From Dermatemys mawii (Eukaryota > Chordata > Testudines > Dermatemydidae): a DNA stretch of 64,000 nt. The stretch covers positions 2,576,303 to 2,640,302 of the forward strand of contig ML677344.1 of NCBI GenBank assembly GCA_007922305.1, written 5' to 3'. A model generated the notes under the pieces. The model saw nothing but the letters and a program-made list of their open reading frames with translations, was not told where the DNA came from and searched no databases. Position numbers and translations under genes: made by a program. Positions 49,784 to 60,944 of this stretch are shown here, piece by piece (within the stretch, counting starts at the first letter, position 1; every line of letters begins with the position of its first letter).

Positions 49784-50866
49784 TGTAAGCAGAGTCAGGA
49801 TGAGCTCTACCCTGCATCTGGTGGTGAGCTGTGGAAAAGAACTTCAGGGGCTGATCTCATTTGCATAACTACACCCACTCCACCTAGCATGAGCCCATAG
49901 CAGCCCAATGGTCACTTTGGCTGCTGTGGGAACCCCAGTTTCTCTATTATTGGGGCAGGAAGAATAAAGTGTTATTACCCTGATTATGTAAATCAATGAC
50001 AGTGTAACTGTTTTATGATGGAGGGACTCACCAACAACTAGATAGGACTTGCTAAGCTAGGGACATGGGCTCCAAAACCCAGAAAATTAAGTGAGGTTCA
50101 AGGTAAGTATTTGTACTTTAAATGCTAATTGTATCTTCTTGTTTTTTTAGTGTAAAATATTAGCTACATTTTTAATTTATTAGAAATAAAGCTTGAGGTT
50201 GCTGGACTAAATTTGGTTGGGGTCAATGGTGTATCTGCACTGAGGCTCTCCTACCACTAGCTGAAATCACTGAGTGCTGTGTTAAGGGGGGAGCGAAGAT
50301 ATATTGTGGAGTGGTGAGCACAGGGGCTTGTGGGATGGCTGGCAGAGCGCAGCAGCTTGCGGTGAAGGCTGTAGCAGAACTCCATGGAGAGCCAGGGCAG
50401 ATGGCCTCATACCCTATAAGGTACCCCTTAATCTGCCCTCCCCCCATTTCCACCCAGGCTGAGAGGTAAAACTCTGCAGATAAACTTTTGAACTCTGCAC
50501 TGACCAGGGAGAGAGACATTTGGGCTGTTGGACTTTTGGGACTTTGAGTGACTTTTGGGTTGCTGGACTCAAAAACCAAAGGGAGGGGACCCAGTTTGCT
50601 TGGGTGGGGTTTTGCTCATCGTTTGTGTTCTGATGTTTCCTCACCATAATGCTGTATTGTTTCTCTCTGTTATTAAAAGTCTTTTGCTACACTCACACTC
50701 TGCGCTTGCAAGAAGGGAAGTATTGCCTCTTAGAGGCACCGGGGGGAGGGGTAATATATTTGTCCCAGGGGCACGAGCTAGTTTTGCATTGTGTTATTGG
50801 AACAGAACCCCTAGTTTCTGAACCTAGCCCTTGTTGCTGCCAACTCGACGGGCAGAAGGGTTAAAG
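49784..50866 (+). mobile_element. Gypsy-like LTR
   Basis: Starts about TGTAAGCAGAGTCAG and ends about GACGGGCAGAAGGGTTA. It contains an ATTAAAAG/TTATTAAAA stretch near 50670, followed by a gctacactcacactctgcgc region typical of an R/U5 junction. I recognise the general layout from turtle Gypsy elements. Boundaries are approximate; no flanking duplication was found. Confidence 0.5.
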
Positions 50867-51860
50867 ATCAAACAGAAAAAACTTGTTGGTCAGGAAAATG
50901 TTTCTCAGAAGCAGATTAAAATGGATGGTCAGGTTAAAGCCCTAGCTGAGGAAGGAAAGGGTAGATTTTTGATGTGTAATGTTGGCTAGTACAGCTTGTA
51001 AAAGTGAACCTGAAAAGGGTAATTGTGACTTACTGGAAGTAGCTCAGTGTAGTGAGAAGAGCAGCAGTGTATCTATTGGGAGTGGCAATATGCTTGGTAA
51101 GGAAAGTTTGGATGAGCCTAGGCAGCCTTGTGAGCTGATGGTTTTATCTAATCAGCAGTTTGGGATGGTGAGGATAATGGAAGGTGAGTGTCCCTATGCC
51201 TTACCTGTTCCCTGTGTGGAGAAGTGTGACAGTGAAGGAAATGTGCCTGTGTCTGTCAGGGGTATTGACTTCCCTATGGAGGAAGCTAACCCCATCTCCA
51301 AGCATTTGTCTGTGAACAGCCCTGGGTGCTGGGACAAGGGAAGTGAGATCTCAAGCTGTGTGTCGGGTAAAGGAGAATGTGTCTCTGAATCTTCTTTGTC
51401 TGTGGAGCAGACAGAAGGTGCTGTTCGGCCTGTGATGGTTGAGAATAGTGCAGTTGTCTCAGAGTTGGTTCTGGACTCAACTAAAGCCCAGAAAGGGAAT
51501 GGTCCTAAATTTGTGTCTGCTGGGGAGAATGGTGCTATAACTAGGTTGCATCCAGTTAGTGTCATGGCAAAATCCCAGAGATCAGAAAATTCTGGTGCTT
51601 GTATTTTACCTGTTGATAATGTGTTGCTGGGAAGGGGTGTAGGAACTCTGTATAATCAGGGTGATACCCTAGCCAGGGCACAAGGAGACCAGAAAGGTGA
51701 TTTGGTTGGGTTACCCGCTGATGGTGTGGAAACTTGCAACAAGGAGGAAATAGTTCCTAAACGTATGTGTGTTGAGCCTGACAACTTGCATGTTGCCAGT
51801 GGATGTGAGGAAAGTTGCAGGGGGAAAGAGAGCACCTCTAACCTTTTATTTAGGGGCATG
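50867..51860 (+). pseudogene. Gypsy-like internal region with long open frame
   Basis: An open frame of 454 codons runs from ATG 50979 to 52343. Residues 1 to about 293 are polar, Ser/Glu/Gly-rich and low in aromatics, without a zinc knuckle, protease or reverse transcriptase motif. They look like the variable linker between gag and pol of a retrotransposon, placed directly after an LTR. From about 51858 the frame passes into an unrelated repeat, so its C-terminal third is accidental. Codon use is AT-rich, unlike ATG16L2. A host gene exon cannot be fully excluded, but there is no splice support. Confidence 0.45.
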
Positions 51861-52337
51861 GCGCCACCTGCAGATGTAGAGCGCTGGGCATTAAACCAGC
51901 CTTCGGAGACTGCAGCAGGGAAAATGCTGCCATGTGTTTACACTCTCAGCTGGAAGTGCACTGGCATGGCCACATTACCAGCTCTAGCCATGCCACAGAC
52001 AGCAGTGCATTGTGGTAGCTATCCCAGCATGCAAGTGGCTGCAATGTGCTTTTCAAATGGGGGTGAGGTGGGGTGGAGTGTGACAGGGAGTGTGTTGTGT
52101 GTATGTTGGGGGAGAGAGTGTGGGTTTTTGGGGTGTCGAGAGTGTGTCAGCATGCTGTGTAAGTTCAGATCCCCCCTCCCTGCCTCTCCCACACACTTAC
52201 AGCAAGCAGCATTCCTCAGTAATGGTTGCTTTGTCCCGGAGCAGACAAGCATGCCGGCTGTCAGAAACAGAGCTTTCAAAGGGCACATCCACATTCCTAC
52301 AGCCCAGTTCAAAACAGTGACAAGAGTGGCCACTAGA
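51858..52337. repeat. Putative interspersed repeat inserted in the retroelement frame
   Basis: Sequence character changes at about 51858. The block holds a gccacattaccagctctagc and gcattgtggtagctatccca stretch that I associate with a turtle DNA repeat, and a TG-rich centre. It ends before the hAT target duplication. No clean inverted termini. Confidence 0.4.
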
Positions 52338-52345
52338 CTTTAGAG

Positions 52346-52625
52346 CAGGGGTTGGCAACCTTTCAGAAGTGGTGTGCGGAGTCTTCATTTATTTACTCTA
52401 ATATAAGGTTTCTCATGCCAGTAACACATTTTAACATTTTTAGAATGTCTCTTTCTGTAAATTTATAATCTAGAACTAAACTATTGTATGTAAAGTAAAT
52501 AAGGTTTTTAAAATGTAAATACAGAGCCCCCGAGACCGGTGGCCAGGACCCGGGCAGTGTGAGTGCCACTGAAAATCAGCTCGTGTGCTGCCTTTGGCAC
52601 CCGTGCCATAGGTTGCCTACCCCTG
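52346..52625. mobile_element. hAT-type non-autonomous transposon with exact target duplication
   Basis: Terminal inverted repeats CAGGGGTTGGCAACC at the left and GGTTGCCTACCCCTG at the right. An exact 8-bp duplication CTTTAGAG flanks it (52338-52345 and 52626-52633). 280 bp, AT-rich centre, no transposase. A textbook hAT insertion. Confidence 0.95.
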
Positions 52626-52633
52626 CTTTAGAG

Positions 52634-53446
52634 GATTATGGGACGTTTCCAGAGGCCGATCACAGCACAGTAATGCAGTACCTCGTTCACCCTGACGTTG
52701 GGGTGTTTCAGCCAAGGTGCAGCAAGTGTCATGCTTCTCGTGGAGGTGGAAACTGAGGCACTCACACAGTATCCAGAGAGAACATTCCCACTCTGTCACA
52801 GCCCCATGGCTGGGGACCTGCCATCTGCACAGGAGAAAACCAGCTGGGGTGCCTGCATCACCCCATGTCCCAGTGGAGCAGCCCCTGCTGGAGTCCCAGC
52901 GCTGTGGGCCAGGAGAGATGTCCCCATCTCTTCCTGAGCCCCCTGCTCTGTACCCGCCTCTGGTCCCTGTGGAGAGTCCTGGACTCTGAGCTGCAGTCCC
53001 CCTCTCTGCTGTAGCCACCGGCAGGCAGGGAAGACAGCTGGGTGTTTCCACATGTACCCAGCCTCGCCCAAGAAACCCATCGCAGCTCATGGCAACGTGA
53101 CTCCATGGGTCCCTTCCTGTTGTTATAACTAGTGATGGGGGTTAGAACAGTGGGGGAGGGGAAAAAAGCACCCAGAGCTGTTCCAAGTTCTCCTAAAGAG
53201 CAGGGCTGTGACCCCCGGCTGATTAGGTGCTTTGTCAAGGGAAAGGTCCGCTGCACACCCTTCCCCCTTTGCTAACAAATGCAGCCCCTTCCTGAGGTGT
53301 GCACAGGGCCAGGGGAGCAGAAGGACTCTGCTCAGGTGAGTTTAGAGAGGGGGAAATGCCTCCGCTGAGCTTTCTTTGTGGCAAAGCCTGGCTTATTTTT
53401 TGTCTTAGCCGGTCTCTAGACAGGAGTAGATGCCCTACAGTGGGTG
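52634..53446. other. Non-coding DNA; possible MIR core at 52735-52800
   Basis: A gtggaaactgaggcactcac stretch suggests a decayed reverse MIR. No gene seen. Confidence 0.35.
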
Positions 53447-53670
53447 TAGCCATGTCTACACAGCACAGCCAAAGAGCACTCATGTAGCCATGTTATGCCG
53501 ATGAGACCTAATAAAACCAGCTCGACGAGCGGTGGGGGGCAGGAGAGCGTTGGTGCACACGAGTGCCTGTGCTGGCAAAATGTATGGCGCTCCGGGGGTG
53601 GGGGGTGATTTTTCACACCCTCGCGTGACAAAAGTTTTGCCGACATAAGCGATGGCGTAGACACGGCCTA
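53447..53670. mobile_element. Inverted-repeat MITE (tagccatgtctacac family)
   Basis: Left terminus tagccatgtctacac and right terminus gcgtagacacggccta are complementary. The interior holds the paired motif cagctcgacgagc and acaaaagttttgccgacata, typical of a palindromic turtle element. 224 bp. Confidence 0.6.
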
Positions 53671-54004
53671 ATGCTGGTTTCCAGGTCTCTCTCTTTGTAC
53701 CTTTTGACCGGGACTCAGTCTTTCCGGGTTGTTTTCCCCACTGCCTTCTGCCGCAAAAAGAAAAACACCTGCAAATAGCAGCACAGATCTAAATCTGCCT
53801 GTGGCTGGAAGGAAGGTCCCTGGGCTGAGTGACGCTTAGAAGGGAGGGTACTTTGAAGAAACAGCAGCAGCCCCAGTTGAGGAAAAGAACTCCTCACCTG
53901 AGTATACGATGCAGTGATCGAGGGCCCTGCGGACTACTGAGGAATTGGGTGCCATTGCAGCTGTAGGGTGAGTGGATGGCGGTAGTGAAGGGCCATAGGG
54001 CAGT

Positions 54005-54090
54005 GTCTAGGGGTGGTGACAAGTTACCCGACAGAGTCCGGAGAGCTGGGTTCTAGTCTTAGCTCTACCATGTTGATGTGTGACTCATTG
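54005..54090 (+). repeat. MIR-type SINE head fragment
   Basis: Reads gagagctgggttctagtctt and agctctaccatgttgatgtg, the first half of a MIR only. Confidence 0.5.
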
Positions 54091-55414
54091 GGGCTCACCT
54101 GGGTCAGTCCAGGGGTTCAATCCACATGTGTCTCGCTGCTCTGCTGCCCTCAAATCTCAGCTGCTCATAGTGGACAAGCAAGATGGTCTCACCCTGGTTT
54201 AACTTACCCTGGCGATACGGTCCAGCCTGTAGAACAGCATTACTTTGTCTCTGGCTGGCTGGGTCTAGACACATTTGAGGCTTGTAATTCTAGCACCTCT
54301 GTACAGTTTTTTGTATGTTAACCGACCATCCTTCCCGTAAGAACACTAATGATCAGCAAGTTACTAGTTTTCCAGTGATTTAAGACACCTGTTAAATCCC
54401 ATAAAACAGTGTGGGGGCTGTGCTGCGCTGGTCAGGCCAGCCAGGACTTATCCCAACACATCAGGAAGCCTCTCGTAATGGGGTGCTCATAAAGCCACAC
54501 TGGACAGCTTGCTTCCCTTGGGGGTGCCTTAATGTCCGCTACCCGGAAGCGGCGCCTACTTCAGTGAAGTGCAGTGAGATCCAGCGAGGGAAAGGCGCTA
54601 TGGAAATGCTGCTGGGGGTTGGCAGAGGCAAGAGGGTGAGTCTCCTTCTTACCAGGCCGCAGCAAGCGCCCCACCGTAGCAGGGGCATTGCTGCCGAAAC
54701 AGCTAGGGGGAAGGGGGCAAGATGGTGTCCCACAGAACACTGTATGGGTTTCCCTTCCAGCCTGCCATGCTGGGGGCGAGGAGAGAGAGCAAGGGAGGCC
54801 CATTATAAACCTGTGTAAAGTCAGGGCGAGGGCAAGCCGAGGTGTGATGGGGAACGGCTCCTCTTCTCCACAGCAAATGACCTACGTGCACCTGAGGAAC
54901 CCTGGGCAGGGAATGGAAAGGGGGGAAGGGGTGATTCTTTCGGTGACTCTTCAGGCCAATATCAGGAACTGGCCTCGGCTGGCGTTTCCTCGCGTCAGCC
55001 TGGCCCTTGGCATGTGCCCAGCGTGCAGAGTCAGACGCTCCTACCCCAGGGCACTCAGCCAAGCTGTAGTGTCCGGGCCTACGCATGGCTGACCCAAGGA
55101 GTCTCCACTCGGGCTCACGTACTAGCCATGGGCGGCTCTTTAGCAGATCATCGCTGGGTTGCTCTGGAGCTGTCCTAAGGGGGCGTGGTTTGACAAGACA
55201 GGTCTTGCCCCATGACAGTGACGAGGTCCAGGCTTCTCCTGAGAGATTGGGCCCCGTCCACCTCAGGAAGCATTTCTAAGGCTGGTCCTCGTGAAGAACC
55301 AAGGGCGGAGCTATTTCTCCCGCTGCTGCAGGTGTGAAGAGTGACAGGACTGCAGTGCCAAGCAAAGCGGGACTCTCGGGGGAGGGCCGTATGCTGTGAA
55401 CAGAGCTGACCACC

Positions 55415-55540
55415 CACGTGTGGTGCCTAGCGGTGAGGGCGCTAGCCTGGGCCCCCGGAAACCCGCGTTCGGTGCCCTGCCCTGCCACAGCTGGCCTGCG
55501 TGACCTTGGGCAAGTCACTTCGTAGCACTCGTCACAAGTT
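55415..55540 (+). repeat. MIR-type SINE head and core
   Basis: Head gcctagcggtgagggcgcta, then ctgcgtgaccttgggcaagt with cacttcgtagcac. The 3' part is missing. Confidence 0.7.
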
Positions 55541-55849
55541 CTCTGAGGGAACATTTTTCTGTCGGAAAACGCTGACTTGACTAAATTGAAATGTTGGGCG
55601 GGAAGGTCTCATCTGAACTGATGGACATCTGCCTGGTTCCCTGCTGGCCTCCCTATCTCCCCGACTCCTCCATAGCCCCAGTTTCCGGAGCTTTCTGGCT
55701 TCTCAGCAGCTCACCTGGCAGGCTGTCACTGAGCCAGGGCTCCCACGCAGCATATGTTAGCTGAGATGCACCAAAACATTCCCAAGGGGGGCTGATTGCG
55801 GTGTTTCCAAAACAAAACCCTGCGTTTTAGTGCCACGAAAATATATCAC

Positions 55850-56640
55850 ATTTTTGGCTTTTTGCCCCAATCTGGGACAAGAAGCTTTGCAAACATTTTT
55901 GGAGAATCGAAATGAGTTTGGGGGACAACAAAGGAGCGAGTGGGGATGGAAGTGAGGGTCACAGGGTCAAAATCAGGGAGCCGGGGTGGGGGGCACCGAG
56001 CGGAGAACCCTGGACAGCGCTCGTTGCTCCTCAAAGGCAGCCAGGGAGCCAGTGGATGCGGCCCAGAGGAACTCCACCCAGAGACGTGATTGAGGGGAAG
56101 AATGGAAGTAAGCCCCAGAGTCGCAGACCACCTTCCCCTCCAGCAGCCTCCTTCTGGTAGGATGGACGGCTGCCCTGGCCTGCTCCCGGAAGAGGATGAC
56201 GTGGGGTCTTGTGACTCTGTGGGGACACGGATGGGGCGTGCGTGGGTCAGGAGGGGTGGGGAGAAATGCAGCCAGAACCTGAGGAGAAGGCTCTGGAGGA
56301 GCCGGAGAAGGGGCTGCAACCTGATGCCCTCGAAGGAGACGTGTACCAGGGTCTCCCTCACACCGCAGAAGGGGCAGCTGTGAGGGAGGGGGGTGAAGAA
56401 GTGAGGAGCGTGGAGCATCCAGCTGTTTCCTAGGCGCTGTTTGGAGATGGACAGGCTGCAGATCACGCAGCCGGCTCAGATGCTGTGGAGGGAGTGGCTG
56501 GGGGTGGGCCTCGTGGAGCAGGTGAGGTCTGGGGAGTCAGGGGTGGGCAGGGAAGCATCCTCCTGCAGGACCCGCTTGAGGAAAACCCAAGAGGCGGGCA
56601 GTAAGGCTTTCACCTCCCAGAGTATACAGCGGGCAGGCAC
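55850..56640 (-). mobile_element. LINE ORF2 C-terminal fragment with zinc-ribbon motif (Tx1/L1-like)
   Basis: The minus strand encodes CPFCGVRETLVHV and RLQPLLRLLQSLLLRFWLHF (around 56290-56380). This is the CxxC...HV pattern of the zf-RVT domain at the end of some non-LTR retrotransposon polymerases. A further frame upstream (56476-56640) reads VKALLPASWVFLKRVLQEDA. Frames are shifted relative to each other, and the second metal-ligand Cys appears changed to Gly. Inactive. Confidence 0.6.
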
Positions 56641-56868
56641 CACGGGTGCTGGGCGCGGGTGGGGTGCAGCCTGGGGGTGCACTGTGGATGCTCAGCGGGG
56701 GTGCTGCAGGTGCTCAGAAGGGGAGTCACGGCCTGGGGGGTGCCGGGGGTGCTCAGGAGGGGGAAGGGGGTTCGTGGGGCTGGGGCCGGCTCCTTACCCA
56801 CCTCCTGGGAAGCAGTGACCCCAGCTCCTAGTTCTTCGTGCCGCCTCTGCTCACCCCAAGCCTCGGTC

Positions 56869-56913
56869 CTGCAGCTCCCATTGGCTGGGAACCATGGCCA
56901 ATGGGAGCTGCAG
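56869..56913. repeat. Perfect 17-bp inverted repeat (hairpin)
   Basis: Arms 56869-56885 (CTGCAGCTCCCATTGGC) and 56897-56913 are perfect complements around an 11-nt loop. It likely belongs to a GC-rich DNA transposon rather than being a regulatory RNA structure. Confidence 0.85.
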
Positions 56914-57242
56914 CGGCACTGCCTGTGGGCGGAGGCAGCATGTGGAGGTAGAAGCTGATGTGGGGGGGATTTCCCGTAGCCCTTCTGGGGAGCTCCTCCC
57001 AGGTCAGCACTGCTCTGCACCCTAACCCCCCAGCACTGGATCCCTCACACCCAAACACCTGCTGCTGGAGGGCGGGGGAGAGGGGCAAGACTGCCCCAGC
57101 AGTGGCTGGTGCTACTGGCCCAGGGGCTGCCCAAGTTTCTCAGGTGGCTCCCGGGCCAGGTGCACCGACAACGGCAGAAGTCATGGAGGTCACAGAAAGT
57201 CACGGGATCTGTGACAAACCCAGCGCCTTCTCCATCACTGAT

Positions 57243-57313
57243 CATTCTAAAATCAAGACTGGATGTTTTTTTAGAAGATCTGCTCTAGGAATTATTTTGG
57301 GACAGTTCTCTGG
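57243..57313 (+). mobile_element. CR1-type LINE 3' end, left part of an interrupted copy
   Basis: Reads aaaatcaagactggatgttt and agatctgctctaggaattat. It resumes after the nested insertion at 58868 with gacctgtgtgatacagaact. Confidence 0.65.
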
Positions 57314-57588
57314 CCGGTGGGCTCTCAACCTTTCCAGATACCTGTCCCCCTTTCAGATTTGTACCCCCCCCAAGATTCACCTCACTTAAAATCTACTTGC
57401 TTAAAAAATCAGATGTAAAAATACAAAAGTGGCACAGCATGCAGATACTGAAAAATTGCTTATGTTCTCATTTTTACCATATCATCATCAAATAAATCCA
57501 CAGGAATGTAAATATTGTACTTACATTTCAGTGTCTAGCATATAGAGTAGTATAAACAAGTCACTGTATGAAATTTTATGTTGTACTG
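57314..57588 (+). mobile_element. hAT-like repeat, left part, interrupted by an LTR
   Basis: Begins cggtgggctctcaacctttc and runs through accatatcatcatcaaataa. It is the left piece of an element that resumes at 58764. The right end ggttcagaaccgctg is complementary to its start. Confidence 0.7.
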
Positions 57589-58759
57589 TGATGGTGCTGT
57601 TCCTGGTGGGACCCAACTGAGAGTGTCAAGTCAGAACAAATTGCTTCAAGGAGGACAGTTACAGTCCAAAGCTGGGGTTTCTCCACCTCTAAGGCAAACC
57701 AAACCAGCCAAACAGAAAAGATTTTGGTTTCTTCCCACTGGCTAGCCACAAGTCACACAAGCAATTCCCTTAGACACTCCAATTTCCCAGTATCACCACC
57801 AGCAGCCACTTGCTCTGGGGACAAATGGTTATGAAAACCAATACCCCAAATAAAGAAAACAGTTCTCCCCAATTCCAAAGAATCAGACACCAGACCCAGG
57901 TCAATATACAAATCAGATCTTACCTACAAATCAAATCTTATCCACAAATCATGCTGTTGCCAATCCTTTAGAATCTAAAATCTAAAGGTTTATTCAAAAA
58001 GGAAAAAGAGATAGGTGAGGGTTAGAAATGGTTAAAAGAAATGAATTACATGCAGTAATGGCAAAGTTCTTGGTTCAGGCTTGCATCAGTGGTAGAATAA
58101 ACTGCAGGTTCAAATCAAAGTCCCTGGAATGCATCCACAGCTGGGATGGATCAACAGTCTTTTGTTCAGAGCTTCCATTTGTAGCAAAGTCCCATCCAGA
58201 GGTAGGAGCAAGCTTGGAGACTGAAGACAAGATGGAGGGGCTGCAGCAGCTTTCTTATAGTTTTTCCCAGGTGCAAGAGCCACTTTGTTCCTGCTGTGAA
58301 AAGTACAGCCCCATGGAGTTCTGCAGTCACATGGGCACATCACATGACCATGCATGACTTAGGATTTCCAGATGGCAGCCATTACCCGCAGGCTGCCTTG
58401 TATGTCCTCTGGTAGACTTCTCACGTGGATTGGAGGCTTCCAAGCTCTCAATGGGTCCATTGTGTAGCTGATGGTTCTTAATGAGCCATGAAGCAGGCCA
58501 GGCGGAGCTAACAGCAACTTGTCTGGGATTTCACCCAGAAGCAAAGCATAAGTGTGAGATATAGACACTATATAGCCAACATTCATAACGTTAATTATAA
58601 AAATGGTACACACATCCCGATAGCATAATCATAATCAGCAAACCATAACCTGGTCTTCGACACCTTATATGACCCCCTTTACATAAGATTTGGTGCCCCT
58701 ACAGGACCTTGGTTGCACCAATGATCTATATGATCCCAGGTTATTTCAGTAACGTGACA
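57589..58759 (-). mobile_element. Solo LTR of an endogenous retrovirus-like element, copy 2
   Basis: Homologous end to end with 29168-30321 and in the same orientation. Begins TG, ends CA, flanked by a 4-bp duplication ACTG (57585-57588 and 58760-58763). Removing it rejoins the interrupted hAT-like repeat. On the minus strand it has a TATA-like box near 58250 and a polyadenylation signal-like run near 57985. No viral genes attached. Confidence 0.82.
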
Positions 58760-58763
58760 ACTG

Positions 58764-58867
58764 ACTTCGTTGGTGTTTTTTTATGTAGCCTGTTATAAAA
58801 CTAGGCAAATATCTAGATGAGTTGATGTACCCCCAGGGGTACTCATACCCCTGGTTCAGAACCGCTG
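58764..58867 (+). mobile_element. hAT-like repeat, right part
   Basis: Continues the element cut by the LTR: ttatgtagcctgttataaaa, atgtacccccaggggtactc and the terminal ggttcagaaccgctg. Confidence 0.7.
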
Positions 58868-58930
58868 CCGACCTGTGTGATACAGAACTAGATGAGCCAG
58901 TTTCTTCTGGCGTTGGAATCTACAAATCTA
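58868..58930 (+). mobile_element. CR1-type LINE 3' end, right part of an interrupted copy
   Basis: Reads gacctgtgtgatacagaact, agatgagccagtttcttctg and ggaatctac, the terminal part of the same CR1 3' end that starts at 57243. Confidence 0.6.
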
Positions 58931-59309
58931 AACCTTTCCTTCCTCTACTTCCAACCTGCACTCGGGAGCACATGGTGTTAGGACACCTGATATTTTTAAG
59001 AGCTCTGGCGACAAGGAATGACTAATAAAGTAACTAATGATTAACAAGCCCCTTGCACAATTTCAGCTTTATAATTAAATCAGCATTAATTTTCCATCCT
59101 ATTCACAGGATTGCTCTAATCAGGACAGTCTATAATTGGAGCCTAGACTAGTGATACTTCCCCTGCTTCTCATCACAGGGTTAACGGCTGTGCTGTAATG
59201 GAGTCTTGGCTTAGAGAGGTGTGATAAATTTTACAAAATATGCTACAGGGCACTTATATATGTACCCCATGAAGCACCCTCAAGAATTCCCCCTGGGCCA
59301 GCTTGCAAT

Positions 59310-59450
59310 GAAGGGAAAGCTTCTAAAGTCTTGGGTTCAGATCCTGGCTCGGCAAGGGGGATCTTGGACAAGCCACTTAATTCCCTCATCCCTTGGTTCC
59401 CCACCTGTAAAATGAGGCTGTTTGTTACCATTTAATAAATGATTTGATAG
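59310..59450 (+). repeat. MIR-type SINE, head and core
   Basis: Reads cttgggttcagatcctggct, cttggacaagccacttaatt and ccccacctgtaaaatgaggc. Confidence 0.8.
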
Positions 59451-59727
59451 CATCAGATGGCTGGTGCTTTGGAAACATAGTATTAACACTCTCTTAAAGA
59501 ACAATAAACACCAAACTTAAGCTGCTGCGGTCAGCTTAGTCTACACTTACAGTGGAGTATAGAATCCAGGCAGGACCTGCGTAGCTACACGTGGCCACAG
59601 AGAAAGACTCCGGCAGGGGGAAGGAAGACAAACAGTGCATTGGTAAAAATAGAAGATGTGGGAGGCACTGGTTAGGTGTGTAGAAACAGTGCAGGGTACA
59701 TAACCTACACCACATACAAAATCCCCA

Positions 59728-59860
59728 GGTGATGAGTTCCACAGGTTGACTGTGCGTTGTGTGAAGGAGTGTTTCCTTATGCTTGTTTTAAACCTGCTGC
59801 CTGTTAACTTCTTTGGGTGACCCAGTACATGTCTTATGGGAAGGGGTAAATAACACTTCA
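59728..59860 (-). mobile_element. CR1 LINE 3' fragment, reverse
   Basis: Reads gagttccacaggttgactgt, gttttaaacctgctgcctgt and gtaaataacacttc on the plus strand. Confidence 0.88.
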
Positions 59861-60039
59861 GGTGTGTAGGGCATGCTGTATTAATGTAGATATAGTATGT
59901 GGGCCGAAGGGGTTAACATAACCCAGTCACTGTCCAACATTAAAAGTCTGGGGTTTGGTAGACAGAGACTTAGTACCTACCTGGCACCATGGCAAACACA
60001 CTTCAAATTTAGACCAAAGTTTAGAAACGTATTGATTGC

Positions 60040-60942
60040 AACACACACAAAAGGAAAAGGAGGTAAACAGTGAGTTGGCAAAGTTTGCAGCCAATACAAA
60101 ATGACTCAAGATAGCTTAAGTCCAAAGGTGACTGTGAAGAGTTACAAAGGGATCTCACAAAACTGGGGGACTGGGCAACAAAATGACAAATGAAATTCAG
60201 CTGATAAGTACAAAGTACTGGAAAACAAAATCCCAACGAAACATACAAAATTAGCTGTTACTACTCAAGAAAGAAAATATATATATGCCGCTTTATCAAT
60301 CTACGGTACGTCCACACCTGGAATACTATGTGCAGCTCTAGTCACTCCATCTCAAAATAGATAGAGTAGAACTGGAAGAGTTACAGAGAAGAGTAGATAG
60401 ATGAGGAGGAGTATGGAACGGCTTCCGTATGAGGAGAGATTAAAAAAACTGGGACCGTTCAGTTTAAAAAAGAGATGACTAAGGGGGGATATGATAGAGG
60501 TCTATAAAATCATGACTGGGGTGGAGAAAGTGAATGGGGAAGTGCTGTTTACACCTTCACATAACACAAGAACTAGGGCTCTCCCAAGGAAATGAATAGG
60601 CAGCAGGTTTAAACCAAACGTAAGGAAACATTTCTTCACACAACACACAGTCAACCTGTGGGACTCGTTGCCAGCCAAGGCCAAAAGTATTCCTGGGTTC
60701 AAAAAAGAATGAGATAAGTCCCTGGAGGACAGGTCCATCAGTGGCTATTAACCAAGATGGTCAGGGATGCAACCCCAAGCTCTGGGTGTCCCTAAACGTC
60801 TGACTGCCAGAAGGTGGAACCGGACGACAGGGGTGGATCACTCTGTAATTGCCCTGTTCTGTTCATTCCCTCTGAAGAATCTGTCGTTGGCCACGCTCAG
60901 AAGACATGATACTGGACTGCCCCTGTATGGCCGTTCTTATGT
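60040..60942 (+). mobile_element. CR1 LINE, degenerate ORF2 C-terminus to 3' end
   Basis: Reads tatgaggagagattaaaaaa, gggggatatgatagaggtct, acatttcttcacacaacaca, aggacaggtccatcagtggc and ends tatggccgttcttatgtc. Many stops. It is oriented opposite to the fragment at 59728. Confidence 0.92.
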
Positions 60943-60944
60943 CT

